Assembly: GCA_019114305.1 (NCBI GenBank)
Contig: DXFU01000043.1
Location: 62,001 to 126,000 of the forward strand
Origin: Candidatus Hungatella pullicola
GTDB taxonomy: Bacteria > Bacillota > Clostridia > Lachnospirales > Lachnospiraceae
Direction: 5' to 3'
DNA length: 64,000 nt
Positions 7,756-16,332 of this stretch are shown piece by piece (the first letter of the stretch is position 1; every line of letters begins with the position of its first letter). Made by a program: the position numbers and the translations under genes. Below the pieces are notes generated by a model. It saw only the letters and a program-made list of their open reading frames with translations, had not been told where the DNA came from and made no database searches.

Positions 7756-9501
7756 TTAAATTTCGTTTATCCGTCTCTTTACATAAGTGGTGTGAAGAAG
7801 ATGATGGGCCTTTTCACTTCCCGGTTCGCCCAGATAAGTTTCATACAGTTCCCTAATAGCCGGATTTTCATGGGATTTGCGGATTGGTTTTCCTGCATCT
7901 TCGTCATAGAGAACCTTAGCTCTTAATGCCCTTACATCTACTGTGTTCAAGACAGAGCCTGGCTGACGAGGCTGTCCGCCTCCATTGACACAGCCTCCGG
8001 GACAGCCCATAATCTCAATAAAGTGGTAGCTGGCTTCTCCGGATTTTACCCGGTTCAAAAGCTCTCTGGCGTTGCCCAGACCGGAAGCTACAGCAACTCG
8101 AATATCCATTCCGGCTACATGGTAGGTGGCTTCTTTGATTCCTTCCGTACCCCGCACCTCTGTAAAGTCTAAATGCTGAAGCTCTTCACCGGTAAGAGAT
8201 TCCACCGCTGTTCTCAGGGCAGCTTCCATAACGCCGCCGGTGGCGCCGAAAATAACGGCTGCTCCTGTGCCAAGACCAAGGGGATCATCAAATTCTTCGT
8301 CAGGCAGTTTTGTAAACTGGATTCCGCTTCTCTCAATCATCTTAGCCAGTTCTCTGGTGGTCATAGTATAATCTACATCAGGTACACCATTGGCTGCCTG
8401 ATCATCTCTTCCAATTTCGAATTTCTTGGCAGTACACGGCATAACACTGACAGATACAATGTCCTCAGGCTTTAAGCCTATCTTTTCTGCATAGTAGGAC
8501 TTTGCGATGGCTCCGAACATCTGCTGGGGGGATTTGCAGGAAGACAGATTTTCTGTCATATCCGGGAAGTAGTGCTCGCAGTATTTGATCCATCCGGGGG
8601 AACAGGAAGTGATTAGAGGAAGAACACCGCCGTTTTTCACTCGGTCCAGAAATTCGTGAGCCTCTTCCATAATGGTCAGGTCTGCGCTGAAGTTGGTATC
8701 AAATACCTTGTCAAAACCAAGCCTGCGGAGAGCAGCAACCATTTTCCCTTCCACATTGGTTCCAATTGGATAGCCGAATTCTTCTCCAAGAGCTGCCCGC
8801 ACAGCCGGAGCTGTCTGTACGATAACATGCTTGGACGGGTCCGCGATGGCAGCAGCAACTTCTTCAATACAGCTTTTCTCGTAAATAGCCCCGGTAGGAC
8901 ATACAGCAATACACTGTCCGCAGGATACGCAGCTGGTTTCGCCTAAGCCCATTTCAAAGGCAGAACCGATGAAGGTAGCAAAACCTCTCTGGTTGGGACC
9001 GATTACCCCAACTCCCTGTACTTTCTCACATACAGCGCTGCAGCGGCGGCAGAGAATGCATTTGCTGTTGTCTCTTACCATATGAGCGGCGCTGTCGTCA
9101 ATACAGGAAGGTGTCTTCTCTCCGTCATAATAGTCCGCGTCCGTAACGCCCAGCTGTTTGCAAAGAGTCTGAAGCTCACAATTGCCGCTTCTGACACAGG
9201 ATAAACAGGAGCGATTGTGGTTGGAAAGAATCAGCTGCAGGGTTTTTTTGCGGAAATCTATGATCTTGGGGGTGTTGGTCCATACCTCCATCCCTGTATT
9301 GATAGGGTATACACAGGCCGGAACCAGCTTGCCGCCATTGATTTCCACAGTACAGATACGGCAGGCAGCGATTTCATTGATTTGTTTTAAGTAACATAAA
9401 GTAGGTATTTCCACATGGGCCAGCCGGGCCGCTTCCAGAATGGTGGAGCCATCGGGAGCGGTGACGTCCATGTTGTTGATTTTGATTGTGATATTCTCCA
9501 T
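7756..9501 (-). CDS. hndD: NADH-linked [FeFe] hydrogenase catalytic subunit
   Basis: 581 residues. N-terminal [2Fe-2S] ferredoxin domain (CYLKQINEIAACRIC), the His/Cys-rich C-S-C [4Fe-4S] segment (about 80-120), a 2x[4Fe-4S] ferredoxin (CILCRRCSAVCE and CVSCGQCIAVCPTGA), then the H-cluster domain with L1 TSCSPGW, L2 MPCTAKKFE and L3 EIMGCPGGCVNGGGQP. A C-terminal small-subunit-like region follows. It reduces protons or oxidises H2 and, with the NuoF/NuoE-like partners, probably exchanges electrons with NAD(H) and ferredoxin by confurcation. I place the start at 9501 because GGAGGG lies 9 bases before it; an upstream in-frame ATG at 9519 overlaps the hndC stop and has no suitable site. Last gene of the operon. 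Confidence 0.92.
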   Translation of the reverse strand: MENITIKINNMDVTAPDGSTILEAARLAHVEIPTLCYLKQINEIAACRICTVEINGGKLVPACVYPINTGMEVWTNTPKIIDFRKKTLQLILSNHNRSCLSCVRSGNCELQTLCKQLGVTDADYYDGEKTPSCIDDSAAHMVRDNSKCILCRRCSAVCEKVQGVGVIGPNQRGFATFIGSAFEMGLGETSCVSCGQCIAVCPTGAIYEKSCIEEVAAAIADPSKHVIVQTAPAVRAALGEEFGYPIGTNVEGKMVAALRRLGFDKVFDTNFSADLTIMEEAHEFLDRVKNGGVLPLITSCSPGWIKYCEHYFPDMTENLSSCKSPQQMFGAIAKSYYAEKIGLKPEDIVSVSVMPCTAKKFEIGRDDQAANGVPDVDYTMTTRELAKMIERSGIQFTKLPDEEFDDPLGLGTGAAVIFGATGGVMEAALRTAVESLTGEELQHLDFTEVRGTEGIKEATYHVAGMDIRVAVASGLGNARELLNRVKSGEASYHFIEIMGCPGGCVNGGGQPRQPGSVLNTVDVRALRAKVLYDEDAGKPIRKSHENPAIRELYETYLGEPGSEKAHHLLHTTYVKRRINEI

Positions 9502-9518
9502 GATATGATCTCCCTCCA

Positions 9519-11306
9519 TTACTTTTTGTAGATAGCTCCAAACTTACATTTCTCCATACAAGCGCCGCACTTAATACACTTATCCGGATCAATGACATGA
9601 GGATTGCGGACAGAACCGTTGATGGCGTTTGCCGGACAGTTCCTTGCGCACAGGGTACAGCCTTTACATTTATCCGGATCAATATGGTAGGAGACAAGGG
9701 CCTTGCAGACTCCTGCCGGACAGGTTTTGTCTACAATGTGAGCCACATACTCATCACGGAAATATTTTAAAGTGGAGAGAACAGGGTTGGGAGCCGTCTG
9801 ACCTAAACCGCAGGCAGAATTCGCTTTTACGTAGTAGCAAAGTTCTTCCAGTTTGTCCAGATCTTCCATAGTGGCCTGTCCTTTGGTGATCTTGGTCAGG
9901 ATCTCCAGCATACGTTTGGTTCCGATTCGGCATGGAGTACATTTGCCGCAGGATTCCTCAACGGTAAACTCCAGGAAGAATTTGGCAATGTCTACCATAC
10001 AGTCATCTTCATCCATAACGATCAGTCCGCCGGAACCCATCATGGATCCGATGGAGATCAGGTTGTCGTAGTCAATAGGAATATCAAAATGCTCTGCGGG
10101 AATACATCCGCCGGAAGGACCGCCTGTCTGGGCTGCCTTAAACTTCTTGCCGTTGGGGATGCCGCCGCCGATTTCTTCGACAACCTCTCTTAAAGTGGTT
10201 CCCATAGGCACTTCTACCAGTCCGGTGTTGTTGATCTTGCCGCCCAGAGCGAATACTTTGGTTCCTTTTGATTTTTCTGTACCCATAGAGGCAAACCATT
10301 CCGGACCATTTAAGATAATCTGGGGAATATTGGCATAGGTCTCTACGTTATTCAAAATGGTAGGCTTGCCAAACAGACCCTGCTTAGCCGGGAATGGAGG
10401 ACGCGGCCTTGGTTCTCCTCTGTTTCCTTCAATGGAAACCATGAGAGCTGTCTCCTCGCCGCAGACAAAGGCTCCGGCGCCCAGGCGCAGGTCAATATCA
10501 AAGGAGAAACCGCTTCCGAAAATGTCATCTCCCAACAGCTCCATCTCTCTGGCCTGCTTGATGGCTATTTTCAGACGCTCAACAGCAATGGGATACTCAG
10601 CACGGACATAAATATATCCCTGAGAAGCGCCAATTGCGTATCCGGCGATTGTCATTGCTTCCAGAACCGCATGAGGATCGCCTTCCAGAACAGAACGGTC
10701 CATAAATGCGCCTGGGTCACCCTCGTCCGCATTGCAGCAGACATATTTCTGGTCAGCGTCATTCTGCTTGGCCAGCTTCCACTTGAGACCTGTAGGGAAT
10801 CCAGCGCCTCCTCTTCCTCTCAGTCCGCTGTCTAAGAGAACCTGAATGACGTCGTCGGGAGTCATTTCAGTCAAAACCTTGCCAAGGGCCTGATAACCTC
10901 CGGTTCCTATGTATTCTTCTATGTTTTCCGGATTGATTACACCGCAGTTGCGAAGGGCGATTCTGTGCTGCTTTTTATAGAATGCCGTGTCGCTTAATGC
11001 CTTGATTCCCGATGGAGTAACTGTTTCATCGTACAGAAGACGCTGTACAGGGCGGCCTTTTAACAGGTGTTCTGAAACGATTTCCGGAATGTCTTCTTCC
11101 TTTACCATGGCGTAGAAGGAAGCATCCGGATAAACAATCATAATGGGACCCAGGGCGCACAATCCATGGCAGCCGGTTTGCACAACGCTGACCTCATCGG
11201 AAAGACCCTGTTTCTCCAGCTCTTCTCTTAATTTTATGATAATCTGGTGGCTTCCAGAGGAAGTACATCCAGTTCCGCCGCAAACTAATACATGTGAACG
11301 ATACAT
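9519..11306 (-). CDS. hndC: NuoF-like flavoprotein subunit of the [FeFe] hydrogenase
   Basis: 595 residues: N-terminal thioredoxin-like [2Fe-2S] domain (GGTGCTSSG and GCHGLC), NADH/FMN-binding 51-kDa domain (GRGGAGFPTGLKWK, ADEGDPGAF, GAGAFVCGEETAL), SLBB segment, [4Fe-4S] motif CGKCTPCRIG near 480, and a C-terminal 2x[4Fe-4S] ferredoxin (CKGCTLCARNCPANA, CIKCGACMEKCKFGA). It is the NAD(H)-reacting and electron-bifurcating module in HydABC/HndABCD complexes. The stop overlaps the first bases downstream and the hydA-type gene follows 17 bases later, consistent with tight cotranslation. Confidence 0.92.
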   Translation of the reverse strand: MYRSHVLVCGGTGCTSSGSHQIIIKLREELEKQGLSDEVSVVQTGCHGLCALGPIMIVYPDASFYAMVKEEDIPEIVSEHLLKGRPVQRLLYDETVTPSGIKALSDTAFYKKQHRIALRNCGVINPENIEEYIGTGGYQALGKVLTEMTPDDVIQVLLDSGLRGRGGAGFPTGLKWKLAKQNDADQKYVCCNADEGDPGAFMDRSVLEGDPHAVLEAMTIAGYAIGASQGYIYVRAEYPIAVERLKIAIKQAREMELLGDDIFGSGFSFDIDLRLGAGAFVCGEETALMVSIEGNRGEPRPRPPFPAKQGLFGKPTILNNVETYANIPQIILNGPEWFASMGTEKSKGTKVFALGGKINNTGLVEVPMGTTLREVVEEIGGGIPNGKKFKAAQTGGPSGGCIPAEHFDIPIDYDNLISIGSMMGSGGLIVMDEDDCMVDIAKFFLEFTVEESCGKCTPCRIGTKRMLEILTKITKGQATMEDLDKLEELCYYVKANSACGLGQTAPNPVLSTLKYFRDEYVAHIVDKTCPAGVCKALVSYHIDPDKCKGCTLCARNCPANAINGSVRNPHVIDPDKCIKCGACMEKCKFGAIYKK

Positions 11307-11318
11307 TCTGTGTCCTCC

Positions 11319-11696
11319 TTATTTGATGTCAGCTGAAGCCAAGGTATAGTTTTGAAGAACATGGCCAGATACCAAATGTTCTTTAAATACTTCCTCTGCC
11401 TTTTCCGGTGTCATTTTGATATAGGTAACCTTCTCCTTACCGGGCTCCAGAACCTCTACAATAGGTTCGAACTGACAAAGTCCAATGCAGCCTGTCTGAG
11501 TAACGGCAATTCGGTCTGTCATATTGTTTTCCTGGACCAAATCAGCCAGTTTATTGAGAACAGGTCTTGCGCCGCTGGCAATTCCGCAGGTTGCCATTCC
11601 TACCAGCACTCTGGTACGGGAATGATCTTCCTCACGCATGCTGACCTGGCTCTGCATTCTTTCACGGATCGCTTTTAATTCCTCAAGAGTTTTCAT
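11319..11696 (-). CDS. hndB: [2Fe-2S] ferredoxin-like subunit HndB
   Basis: 125 residues with a thioredoxin-like [2Fe-2S] fold. Four Cys lie in the order expected for HndB: one in MATCGIASGA near 37, then QTGCIGLCQFEP near 90. HndB is the small electron-carrying subunit of the NADP/NAD-reducing hydrogenase of Desulfovibrio fructosivorans and sits in the same order between the NuoE- and NuoF-type genes here. Only 12 bases separate it from the next gene, hndC. Confidence 0.88.
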   Translation of the reverse strand: MKTLEELKAIRERMQSQVSMREEDHSRTRVLVGMATCGIASGARPVLNKLADLVQENNMTDRIAVTQTGCIGLCQFEPIVEVLEPGKEKVTYIKMTPEKAEEVFKEHLVSGHVLQNYTLASADIK

Positions 11697-11722
11697 ATAT
11701 TTATCCCCTCCAGTTCTGGCGG

Positions 11723-12280
11723 TCAGATCACTGCCCCGCCGTCAGTCTCCAGTTTGTTTTCAGCCAAATACTCTTTTATGTACGCAGATATTTCCGGAGA
11801 GTCTAAAGGGATGTTTCCCAGAATCTCCCGAAATTCCCTTGTATCGAGAGTAAAAGATACTCCGTTATAACTGTAGGTATAGAGAAAATCCACATCCGTA
11901 TGACAGGTAATCAGTGTTCGTATGGTGCTGTTAATGTCCCCCAATGGCATCCGGTCAATGTGGGACAGTTCAAAAACAGCTGTGACTTTGGTTCCCTGGC
12001 CTTGTACGGATTCGATGGAGAAAGAACCTCCTGTACTTTCCGCCGCATATTTAAAAAAGGGAATGCCAAGTCCCACCTTTCTCGTCTTTCTGGTAGTGAA
12101 AAAGGGGTCTGTCACATGGGAAACCTGTTCAGGAGACATACCGCAGCCGTCGTCTCCGATAAAGACAGTCAGCAGATCCTTAACAGTATCCACGGTTACG
12201 GAGATGGTAACAAGACCTGCTCCGGCCCGGGTGGAATTTTCTGCAATATCCAGTATATTCAAAGAAATCTCTGTCATCAT
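11723..12280 (-). CDS. HATPase-domain protein in the hydrogenase operon
   Basis: 185 residues. A GHKL/histidine-kinase-type ATPase domain occupies residues 1-110: N box EISLNILDIAENSTRAGA, G1 box GDDGCGMS, DPFFTTR, then G2-like VGLGIPFFKYAAESTGG. There is no phosphoacceptor His domain and no sensor domain, so it is not a complete kinase. The last 75 residues are unique and probably bind a partner. Proteins of this kind recur inside clostridial hnd operons between the NuoE- and HndB-type genes. A role in control or assembly of the hydrogenase is inference. The start lies 5 bases after the hndA stop. Confidence 0.8.
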   Translation of the reverse strand: MMTEISLNILDIAENSTRAGAGLVTISVTVDTVKDLLTVFIGDDGCGMSPEQVSHVTDPFFTTRKTRKVGLGIPFFKYAAESTGGSFSIESVQGQGTKVTAVFELSHIDRMPLGDINSTIRTLITCHTDVDFLYTYSYNGVSFTLDTREFREILGNIPLDSPEISAYIKEYLAENKLETDGGAVI

Positions 12281-12285
12281 AGGCG

Positions 12286-12780
12286 TTACTGATATTTTGC
12301 AAGGATTCCCGGAATGTCGTCAGGAGTAAGCCTTCCATATACCTCGCCATTAATCATCATAACAGGCGCCAGTCCGCACGCGCCTACACAGCGGCAGGAA
12401 TCAAGGGAAAATTTGCCGTCAGGAGTACATTCTCCATTGGTGATTCCCAGAATTTCCTCCAGTTTGTGGAACAGTTCACCGGAACCTTTGACATAGCAGG
12501 CAGTTCCAAGGCAAACAGAAATCTGATATTTTCCTTTGGGCTGAAGAGCAAACTGCGCGTAGAAAGTAGCGATTCCATAGATTTTTTCCAAAGGAATACC
12601 GGTTTCATCAGAAATCATTGTCTGAACTTCGATAGGAAGATAGCCGTAGATTTCCTGAGCTTTCTGCATAATAGGCATCAGAGCGCCCTTGGTGTCTTTG
12701 AGCTGGTGGATGACCTCTTTTAAGGCTTCCTCCTGCTCTTTCGTCCCTGAAAAAAGGACTCCTTGTTTCTTACAAGCCAT
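12286..12780 (-). CDS. hndA: NuoE-like [2Fe-2S] subunit of the [FeFe] hydrogenase
   Basis: 164 residues, a typical length for the 24-kDa NuoE/HydC/HndA family. An N-terminal helical domain (KGALMPIMQKAQEIYGYLP) is followed by a thioredoxin-like [2Fe-2S] domain with CLGTAC and CRCVGAC supplying the four ligands. It forms the distal electron pair with the NuoF-like subunit. It is the first gene of the minus-strand operon, with AAGGAGG before the ATG; its upstream region is shared with the divergent sensory cluster. Confidence 0.92.
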   Translation of the reverse strand: MACKKQGVLFSGTKEQEEALKEVIHQLKDTKGALMPIMQKAQEIYGYLPIEVQTMISDETGIPLEKIYGIATFYAQFALQPKGKYQISVCLGTACYVKGSGELFHKLEEILGITNGECTPDGKFSLDSCRCVGACGLAPVMMINGEVYGRLTPDDIPGILAKYQ

Positions 12781-12927
12781 TGTCTTAACCTCCTTTTGTG
12801 TGCTTATGCAATGTAGCTAATATTTTACCACAGTTACCAAAAAAAATCTATATAATGAATGATAAATAACAAGGGATTGCCAAGGAGTAATATAATATAT
12901 TTCTATATATTTACAAAAAATTTATGA

Positions 12928-12933
12928 TATAAT
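12928..12933 (+). promoter_or_regulatory. -10 element of the DRTGG/sensory-hydrogenase cluster
   Basis: TATAAT preceded by TGA (extended -10) in a very AT-rich region, 60 bases before the first start codon. The -35 (TATATT, 17 bases upstream) is poor, so an activator is possible. Confidence 0.5.
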
Positions 12934-12992
12934 TAGATATAAGTTTCAAATTTGTTTGTTGAGAGAAAATGCTTATTAAGGAGTGGGAAGTT

Positions 12993-13340
12993 ATGACGGC
13001 AAGAGATGTAAAGGATATTCTGGGAGCCAAGGTACTGGCGGGGGAAGAGCGGCTGGATTGTGAAGTGAGAAGCGCCTGCGGTTCCGATATGATGAGCGAT
13101 GTGCTGGCTTTTTCCAAAGACCACTCTGTCCTGCTGACCGGTCTTTGCAATCCACAGGTGATACGGACTGCTGAGATGCTGGACATTGTGTGCCTTGTGT
13201 TTGTCAGAGGCAAAAGACCGGATGAAGCAATGCTGGAGATGGCCAGGGAGAGAAATCTGATTGTATTGGCTACCGGCCATCGGATGTTTTCTGCCTGCGG
13301 AATGCTGTATGCCGCCGGACTTCATGGAGGTGCGGTTTAA
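12993..13340 (+). CDS. DRTGG-domain protein
   Basis: 115 residues. The sequence MTARDVKDILGAKVLAGEE is the start of a DRTGG domain, a small regulatory fold found in phosphotransacetylase-linked and CBS-associated proteins. The remainder (VLAFSKDHSVLLTGLCNPQVIRTAEM, then GRPD-like and ATGHRMFSACGML) fits one complete domain and nothing else. The start at 12993 is chosen because AAGGAG lies 9 bases upstream; an in-frame ATG 24 bases earlier has no such site. First gene of a five-gene cluster facing away from the hydrogenase operon. A ligand-sensing role is inference. Confidence 0.75.
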   Translation: MTARDVKDILGAKVLAGEERLDCEVRSACGSDMMSDVLAFSKDHSVLLTGLCNPQVIRTAEMLDIVCLVFVRGKRPDEAMLEMARERNLIVLATGHRMFSACGMLYAAGLHGGAV

Positions 13341-13762
13341 TGGAAGAAGTGCTTACCTTAAAATATCACATATCTCCTGATGATTTTACCAGAGCCGGGG
13401 AGGCCAGCAGTGACGTCAAGGGAAAATTAAAGCAGATGGGAGTAAGTCCGGAGGCTGTGAGAAAGGTGGCTATTGCCATGTATGAGGGAGAGATTAATAT
13501 GGTTATTCACGCCAACGGCGGAGAGATTACCGTAAATATTACTCCCTATGAGATCGAAATGATTCTGGCTGATGTAGGTCCCGGTATTCCCGACATAGAT
13601 CTGGCTATGACTGCCGGCTATTCCACGGCCCCTGATGAAATCCGTTCTCTGGGATTTGGCGCCGGAATGGGGCTTCCAAATATGAAAAAATATACGGATG
13701 AGATGAAAATTGACACAACTCTGGGAGTTGGAACAACTATCCGTATGATAGTAAAGCTGTAG
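13340..13762 (+). CDS. Anti-sigma-factor-like ATP-binding protein (RsbW/SpoIIAB type HATPase)
   Basis: 140 residues. An N box (VAIAMYEGEINMVIHANGG), G1 box (DVGPGIPDID) and G2 region (GFGAGMGLPNMKK) define a GHKL ATPase of the serine-kinase anti-sigma class. No other domain is present. Start and upstream stop overlap (TAATG), showing translational coupling with the DRTGG gene. Such ATPases occur beside sensory [FeFe] hydrogenases in Clostridia together with DRTGG and PHP genes. Target unknown; no sigma factor or anti-anti-sigma gene is visible nearby. Confidence 0.82.
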   Translation: MEEVLTLKYHISPDDFTRAGEASSDVKGKLKQMGVSPEAVRKVAIAMYEGEINMVIHANGGEITVNITPYEIEMILADVGPGIPDIDLAMTAGYSTAPDEIRSLGFGAGMGLPNMKKYTDEMKIDTTLGVGTTIRMIVKL

Positions 13763-13815
13763 CAGCCGGAAACGCTGAGCCGGCTGGAAGCAAGAATAAA
13801 AAAGAAGGTGATTAG

Positions 13816-15243
13816 GTGGATAAATTTTATCATTCTGTCCGATTGAATGAGGAACTGTGCAAGGGCTGCATAAACTGTATTAAAAGGTGCCCTACTCAGG
13901 CTATCCGGGTCAGAAACGGGAAAGCCAGGATCAACAGCAAATTCTGCATTGACTGCGGAGAGTGCATCCGGGTATGCCCCCACCATGCAAAGAGGGCTAC
14001 TTATGACAAAATGGAGGATTTAAAACAGTATGAATATACAGTAGCCCTTCCGGCCCCATCTTTGTACAGCCAGTTTAATAATCTGGATGATGTAAATATC
14101 GTTCTTAACGGCCTTTTAATGATGGGCTTTGATGACGTATTTGAGGTCAGCGCAGCTGCCGAGCTGGTCAGCGAGGCTACAAGAGAGTACATACAGTCCA
14201 ATCCCCATAAGCTTCCGGTTATCAGTACAGCCTGTCCTTCCGTGGTCCGCCTGATACGAGTACGTTTTCCTAATTTGATTTCCAATCTGCTGCCTCTGAA
14301 TCCGCCTGTGGAGGTTGCGGCTATTCTGGCAGCCAGAAAGGCTGTGAAAAAGACCGGTCTTCCCAGAGAGAAGATTGGAATTGCGTTTATTTCCCCCTGT
14401 CCGTCTAAGGTGACCTATGTAAAGGCTCCTTTGGGAACAGAAAAGAGCCAGGTTGACAAGGTTCTTGCTATAAAAGACATATATCCACAGCTTTTGTCCT
14501 GCATGAAGGCAGTAGGAGCAAATCCGCCGGAAATCGGAATGTCAGGGAAAATAGGCGTCAGCTGGGGCAGAAGCGGCGGAGAGGCCAGCGGCCTGTTTAC
14601 AGAGGAGTATCTGGCCGCAGACGGAATTGAAAATGTAATCCGTGTTTTAGAGGATATGGAGGATCAGAAATTCTCCAATCTGAAATTTGTTGAGCTGAAC
14701 GCCTGTAACGGGGGCTGTGTAGGAGGCATCCTTACAGTGGAAAATCCCTATGTAGCAGAGGTGAAGCTGAAGCGGCTGAGAAAATATATGCCTGTAGCCA
14801 GAAGGCATATGGCTGAAGAAACAGATAAGAGGGATTGGATTCACTGGACCAGACAGGTGGAGTATGAACCTGTATTCAGCTTGGGAGACAATATGATGGA
14901 AAGCTTTATGAAGCTGAATCAGGTGGAAAGGCTGTGCAGGAAGCTTCCAGGTCTGGACTGCGGCTCCTGCGGAGCTCCTACCTGCAAAGCCCTGGCGGAA
15001 GATATTGTCAGGGGAGAGGCATCAGAGACGGATTGTGTGTATTATCTGAGAGAAAATCTTCACCGATTGTCAGAGGAGGTTTCCATTTTGGCTGATGATA
15101 TTGCCCTGGGAAATGCGGAAGGCCATGAAATGATACGGGTATTGTCAGAGTATATTCAGAGGATATCAGATGAGATGTCTCTTCTTGACGGGAAAGAGGA
15201 AAAAGAAAGAGGGGATGAGAATGACAGTAAGGGAACTGGCTGA
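13816..15243 (+). CDS. Sensory-type [FeFe] hydrogenase-like iron-sulfur protein
   Basis: 475 residues from a GTG start (GAAGGTG-type site just upstream). N-terminal 2x[4Fe-4S] ferredoxin (CKGCINCIKRCPTQA, CIDCGECIRVCPHHA), then an H-cluster domain with strongly altered motifs: L1-like STACPSVV, L2-like SPCPSKVTY, L3-like NACNGGCVGG. All the Cys needed to ligate a cluster remain, but the residues lining the active site differ from catalytic enzymes. Near 380 an extra Fe-S motif GLDCGSCGAPTCKALAEDI follows, with another Cys in TDCVYY, then a helical C-terminal tail. This pattern fits the regulatory (HydS-like) class rather than an H2-producing enzyme. H2 or redox sensing for the divergent hydrogenase operon is inference. 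Confidence 0.82.
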   Translation: MDKFYHSVRLNEELCKGCINCIKRCPTQAIRVRNGKARINSKFCIDCGECIRVCPHHAKRATYDKMEDLKQYEYTVALPAPSLYSQFNNLDDVNIVLNGLLMMGFDDVFEVSAAAELVSEATREYIQSNPHKLPVISTACPSVVRLIRVRFPNLISNLLPLNPPVEVAAILAARKAVKKTGLPREKIGIAFISPCPSKVTYVKAPLGTEKSQVDKVLAIKDIYPQLLSCMKAVGANPPEIGMSGKIGVSWGRSGGEASGLFTEEYLAADGIENVIRVLEDMEDQKFSNLKFVELNACNGGCVGGILTVENPYVAEVKLKRLRKYMPVARRHMAEETDKRDWIHWTRQVEYEPVFSLGDNMMESFMKLNQVERLCRKLPGLDCGSCGAPTCKALAEDIVRGEASETDCVYYLRENLHRLSEEVSILADDIALGNAEGHEMIRVLSEYIQRISDEMSLLDGKEEKERGDENDSKGTG

Positions 15244-15571
15244 CAGCGGCCTGTTTGAAGTTGTAAATTTGGGAGACCAGCCGGACAGAGAAATTACCAA
15301 GGTGTTCTGCTGCGATCTATTAAGTATAGCTATGGGAAGAGCTCCTGAGGGAGGGGCTTGGGTGACGGTTATGGCCAATATGAATACTTTGGCTGTGGCC
15401 TCCCTGACCGATACGGCCTGTGTAATTCTGGCGGAGGGATGCAGTCTTGACGAAAACGCCGCGGTCAAGGCCAAAGAGCAGGAAATCACAGTTATGAGAA
15501 CGGAACAGCCTGTATTTGAAGCTGCTTTGCAGATAGAAAACAGGCTGAGAGGTTATGCGTCTCAGCTATGA
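15221..15571 (+). CDS. Second DRTGG-domain protein
   Basis: 116 residues, a second DRTGG-type domain (TVRELADSGLFEVVNLGD at the start, ITKVFCCDLLSIAMGRAPEGG in the middle). The start at 15221 has AGAGGGG 6 bases upstream and lies inside the end of the iron-protein gene, so translation is coupled. It is similar in length and layout to the DRTGG protein at 12993; the pair flanks the ATPase and hydrogenase-like genes. No catalytic residues are evident. Confidence 0.75.
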   Translation: MTVRELADSGLFEVVNLGDQPDREITKVFCCDLLSIAMGRAPEGGAWVTVMANMNTLAVASLTDTACVILAEGCSLDENAAVKAKEQEITVMRTEQPVFEAALQIENRLRGYASQL

Positions 15572-16277
15572 CCTTCACATCCATTCCTGTCTTTCCCCCT
15601 GCGGCGATGACGATATGACGCCTGCCAATATAGTGGGGATGGCGGCGCTGAAGGGATTGGATGTGATTGCGGTGACTGATCACAATTCCTGCAAAAATTG
15701 TCCGGCCGTCCTGCATTTTGCTGACAGGTACGGACTGGTGGCAGTGCCGGGAATGGAACTGTGCACTTCTGAGGAGATACATGCTCTCTGCCTGTTTCCG
15801 GAACTGAAACAGGCTATGGAATTTGATGCTTATGTGTACGACCGGCTGATTCGGTTCCCCAATAAGGAAGAGATCTTTGGAAAACAGCAGATTTATAATA
15901 TGGAGGATGAGATTCAGGATAGGGTGCCGTGGCTTTTAATAAACAGCGCGGATATTTCCTTTCAAGGACTTTGGGAACTGGTGATGTGCTGCAAAGGAGT
16001 GATGATTCCGGCCCATTTGGACAGGACCGCAAACAGTCTTATAAGTAATTTAGGAGCAATTCCCCCGGACAGCTGTTTTCCAACGGCAGAATTAAGGCAT
16101 ATGGAAAAATTGGAAAAGATGAAAGAGGCCCATCCATATCTGGAACAGTGCCGGATTATCACCAATTCTGACGCTCATTATCTGGAGAATATCAATGAGC
16201 CGGTGAATTTCCTTGAAGCAGAGGAAAGAACCGCTGAGGCAGTGGTCAGGGCTCTCCTGGAGCGGGAAAAGAAATAG
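15555..16277 (+). CDS. PHP-domain metal-dependent phosphoesterase-like protein
   Basis: 240 residues. The PHP motifs are clear: DLHIHSCLSPCG (motif I His-x-His), VIAVTDHNS (motif II), GMELCTSEEIHAL (motif III), PAHLDR and NSDAHYLENI (motif IV). The family hydrolyses phosphoesters with up to three metals. It overlaps the preceding DRTGG gene by 17 bases, so it belongs to the sensory-hydrogenase cluster. Proteins of this group appear next to DRTGG and HydS-like genes in Clostridia; the substrate is unknown. The stop codon lies inside a terminator hairpin. Confidence 0.85.
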   Translation: MRLSYDLHIHSCLSPCGDDDMTPANIVGMAALKGLDVIAVTDHNSCKNCPAVLHFADRYGLVAVPGMELCTSEEIHALCLFPELKQAMEFDAYVYDRLIRFPNKEEIFGKQQIYNMEDEIQDRVPWLLINSADISFQGLWELVMCCKGVMIPAHLDRTANSLISNLGAIPPDSCFPTAELRHMEKLEKMKEAHPYLEQCRIITNSDAHYLENINEPVNFLEAEERTAEAVVRALLEREKK

Positions 16278-16313
16278 CCGTCACTACTTCTAATGGTGAC
16301 GGCTGTCTGTTTG
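16276..16313 (+). terminator. Terminator of the sensory-hydrogenase cluster
   Basis: AGCCGTCAC (16276-16284) pairs with GTGACGGCT (16296-16304), followed by GTCTGTTT. It starts within the PHP-gene stop codon region. Confidence 0.75.
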
Positions 16314-16332
16314 GATTATAAACGTTTCTCTG

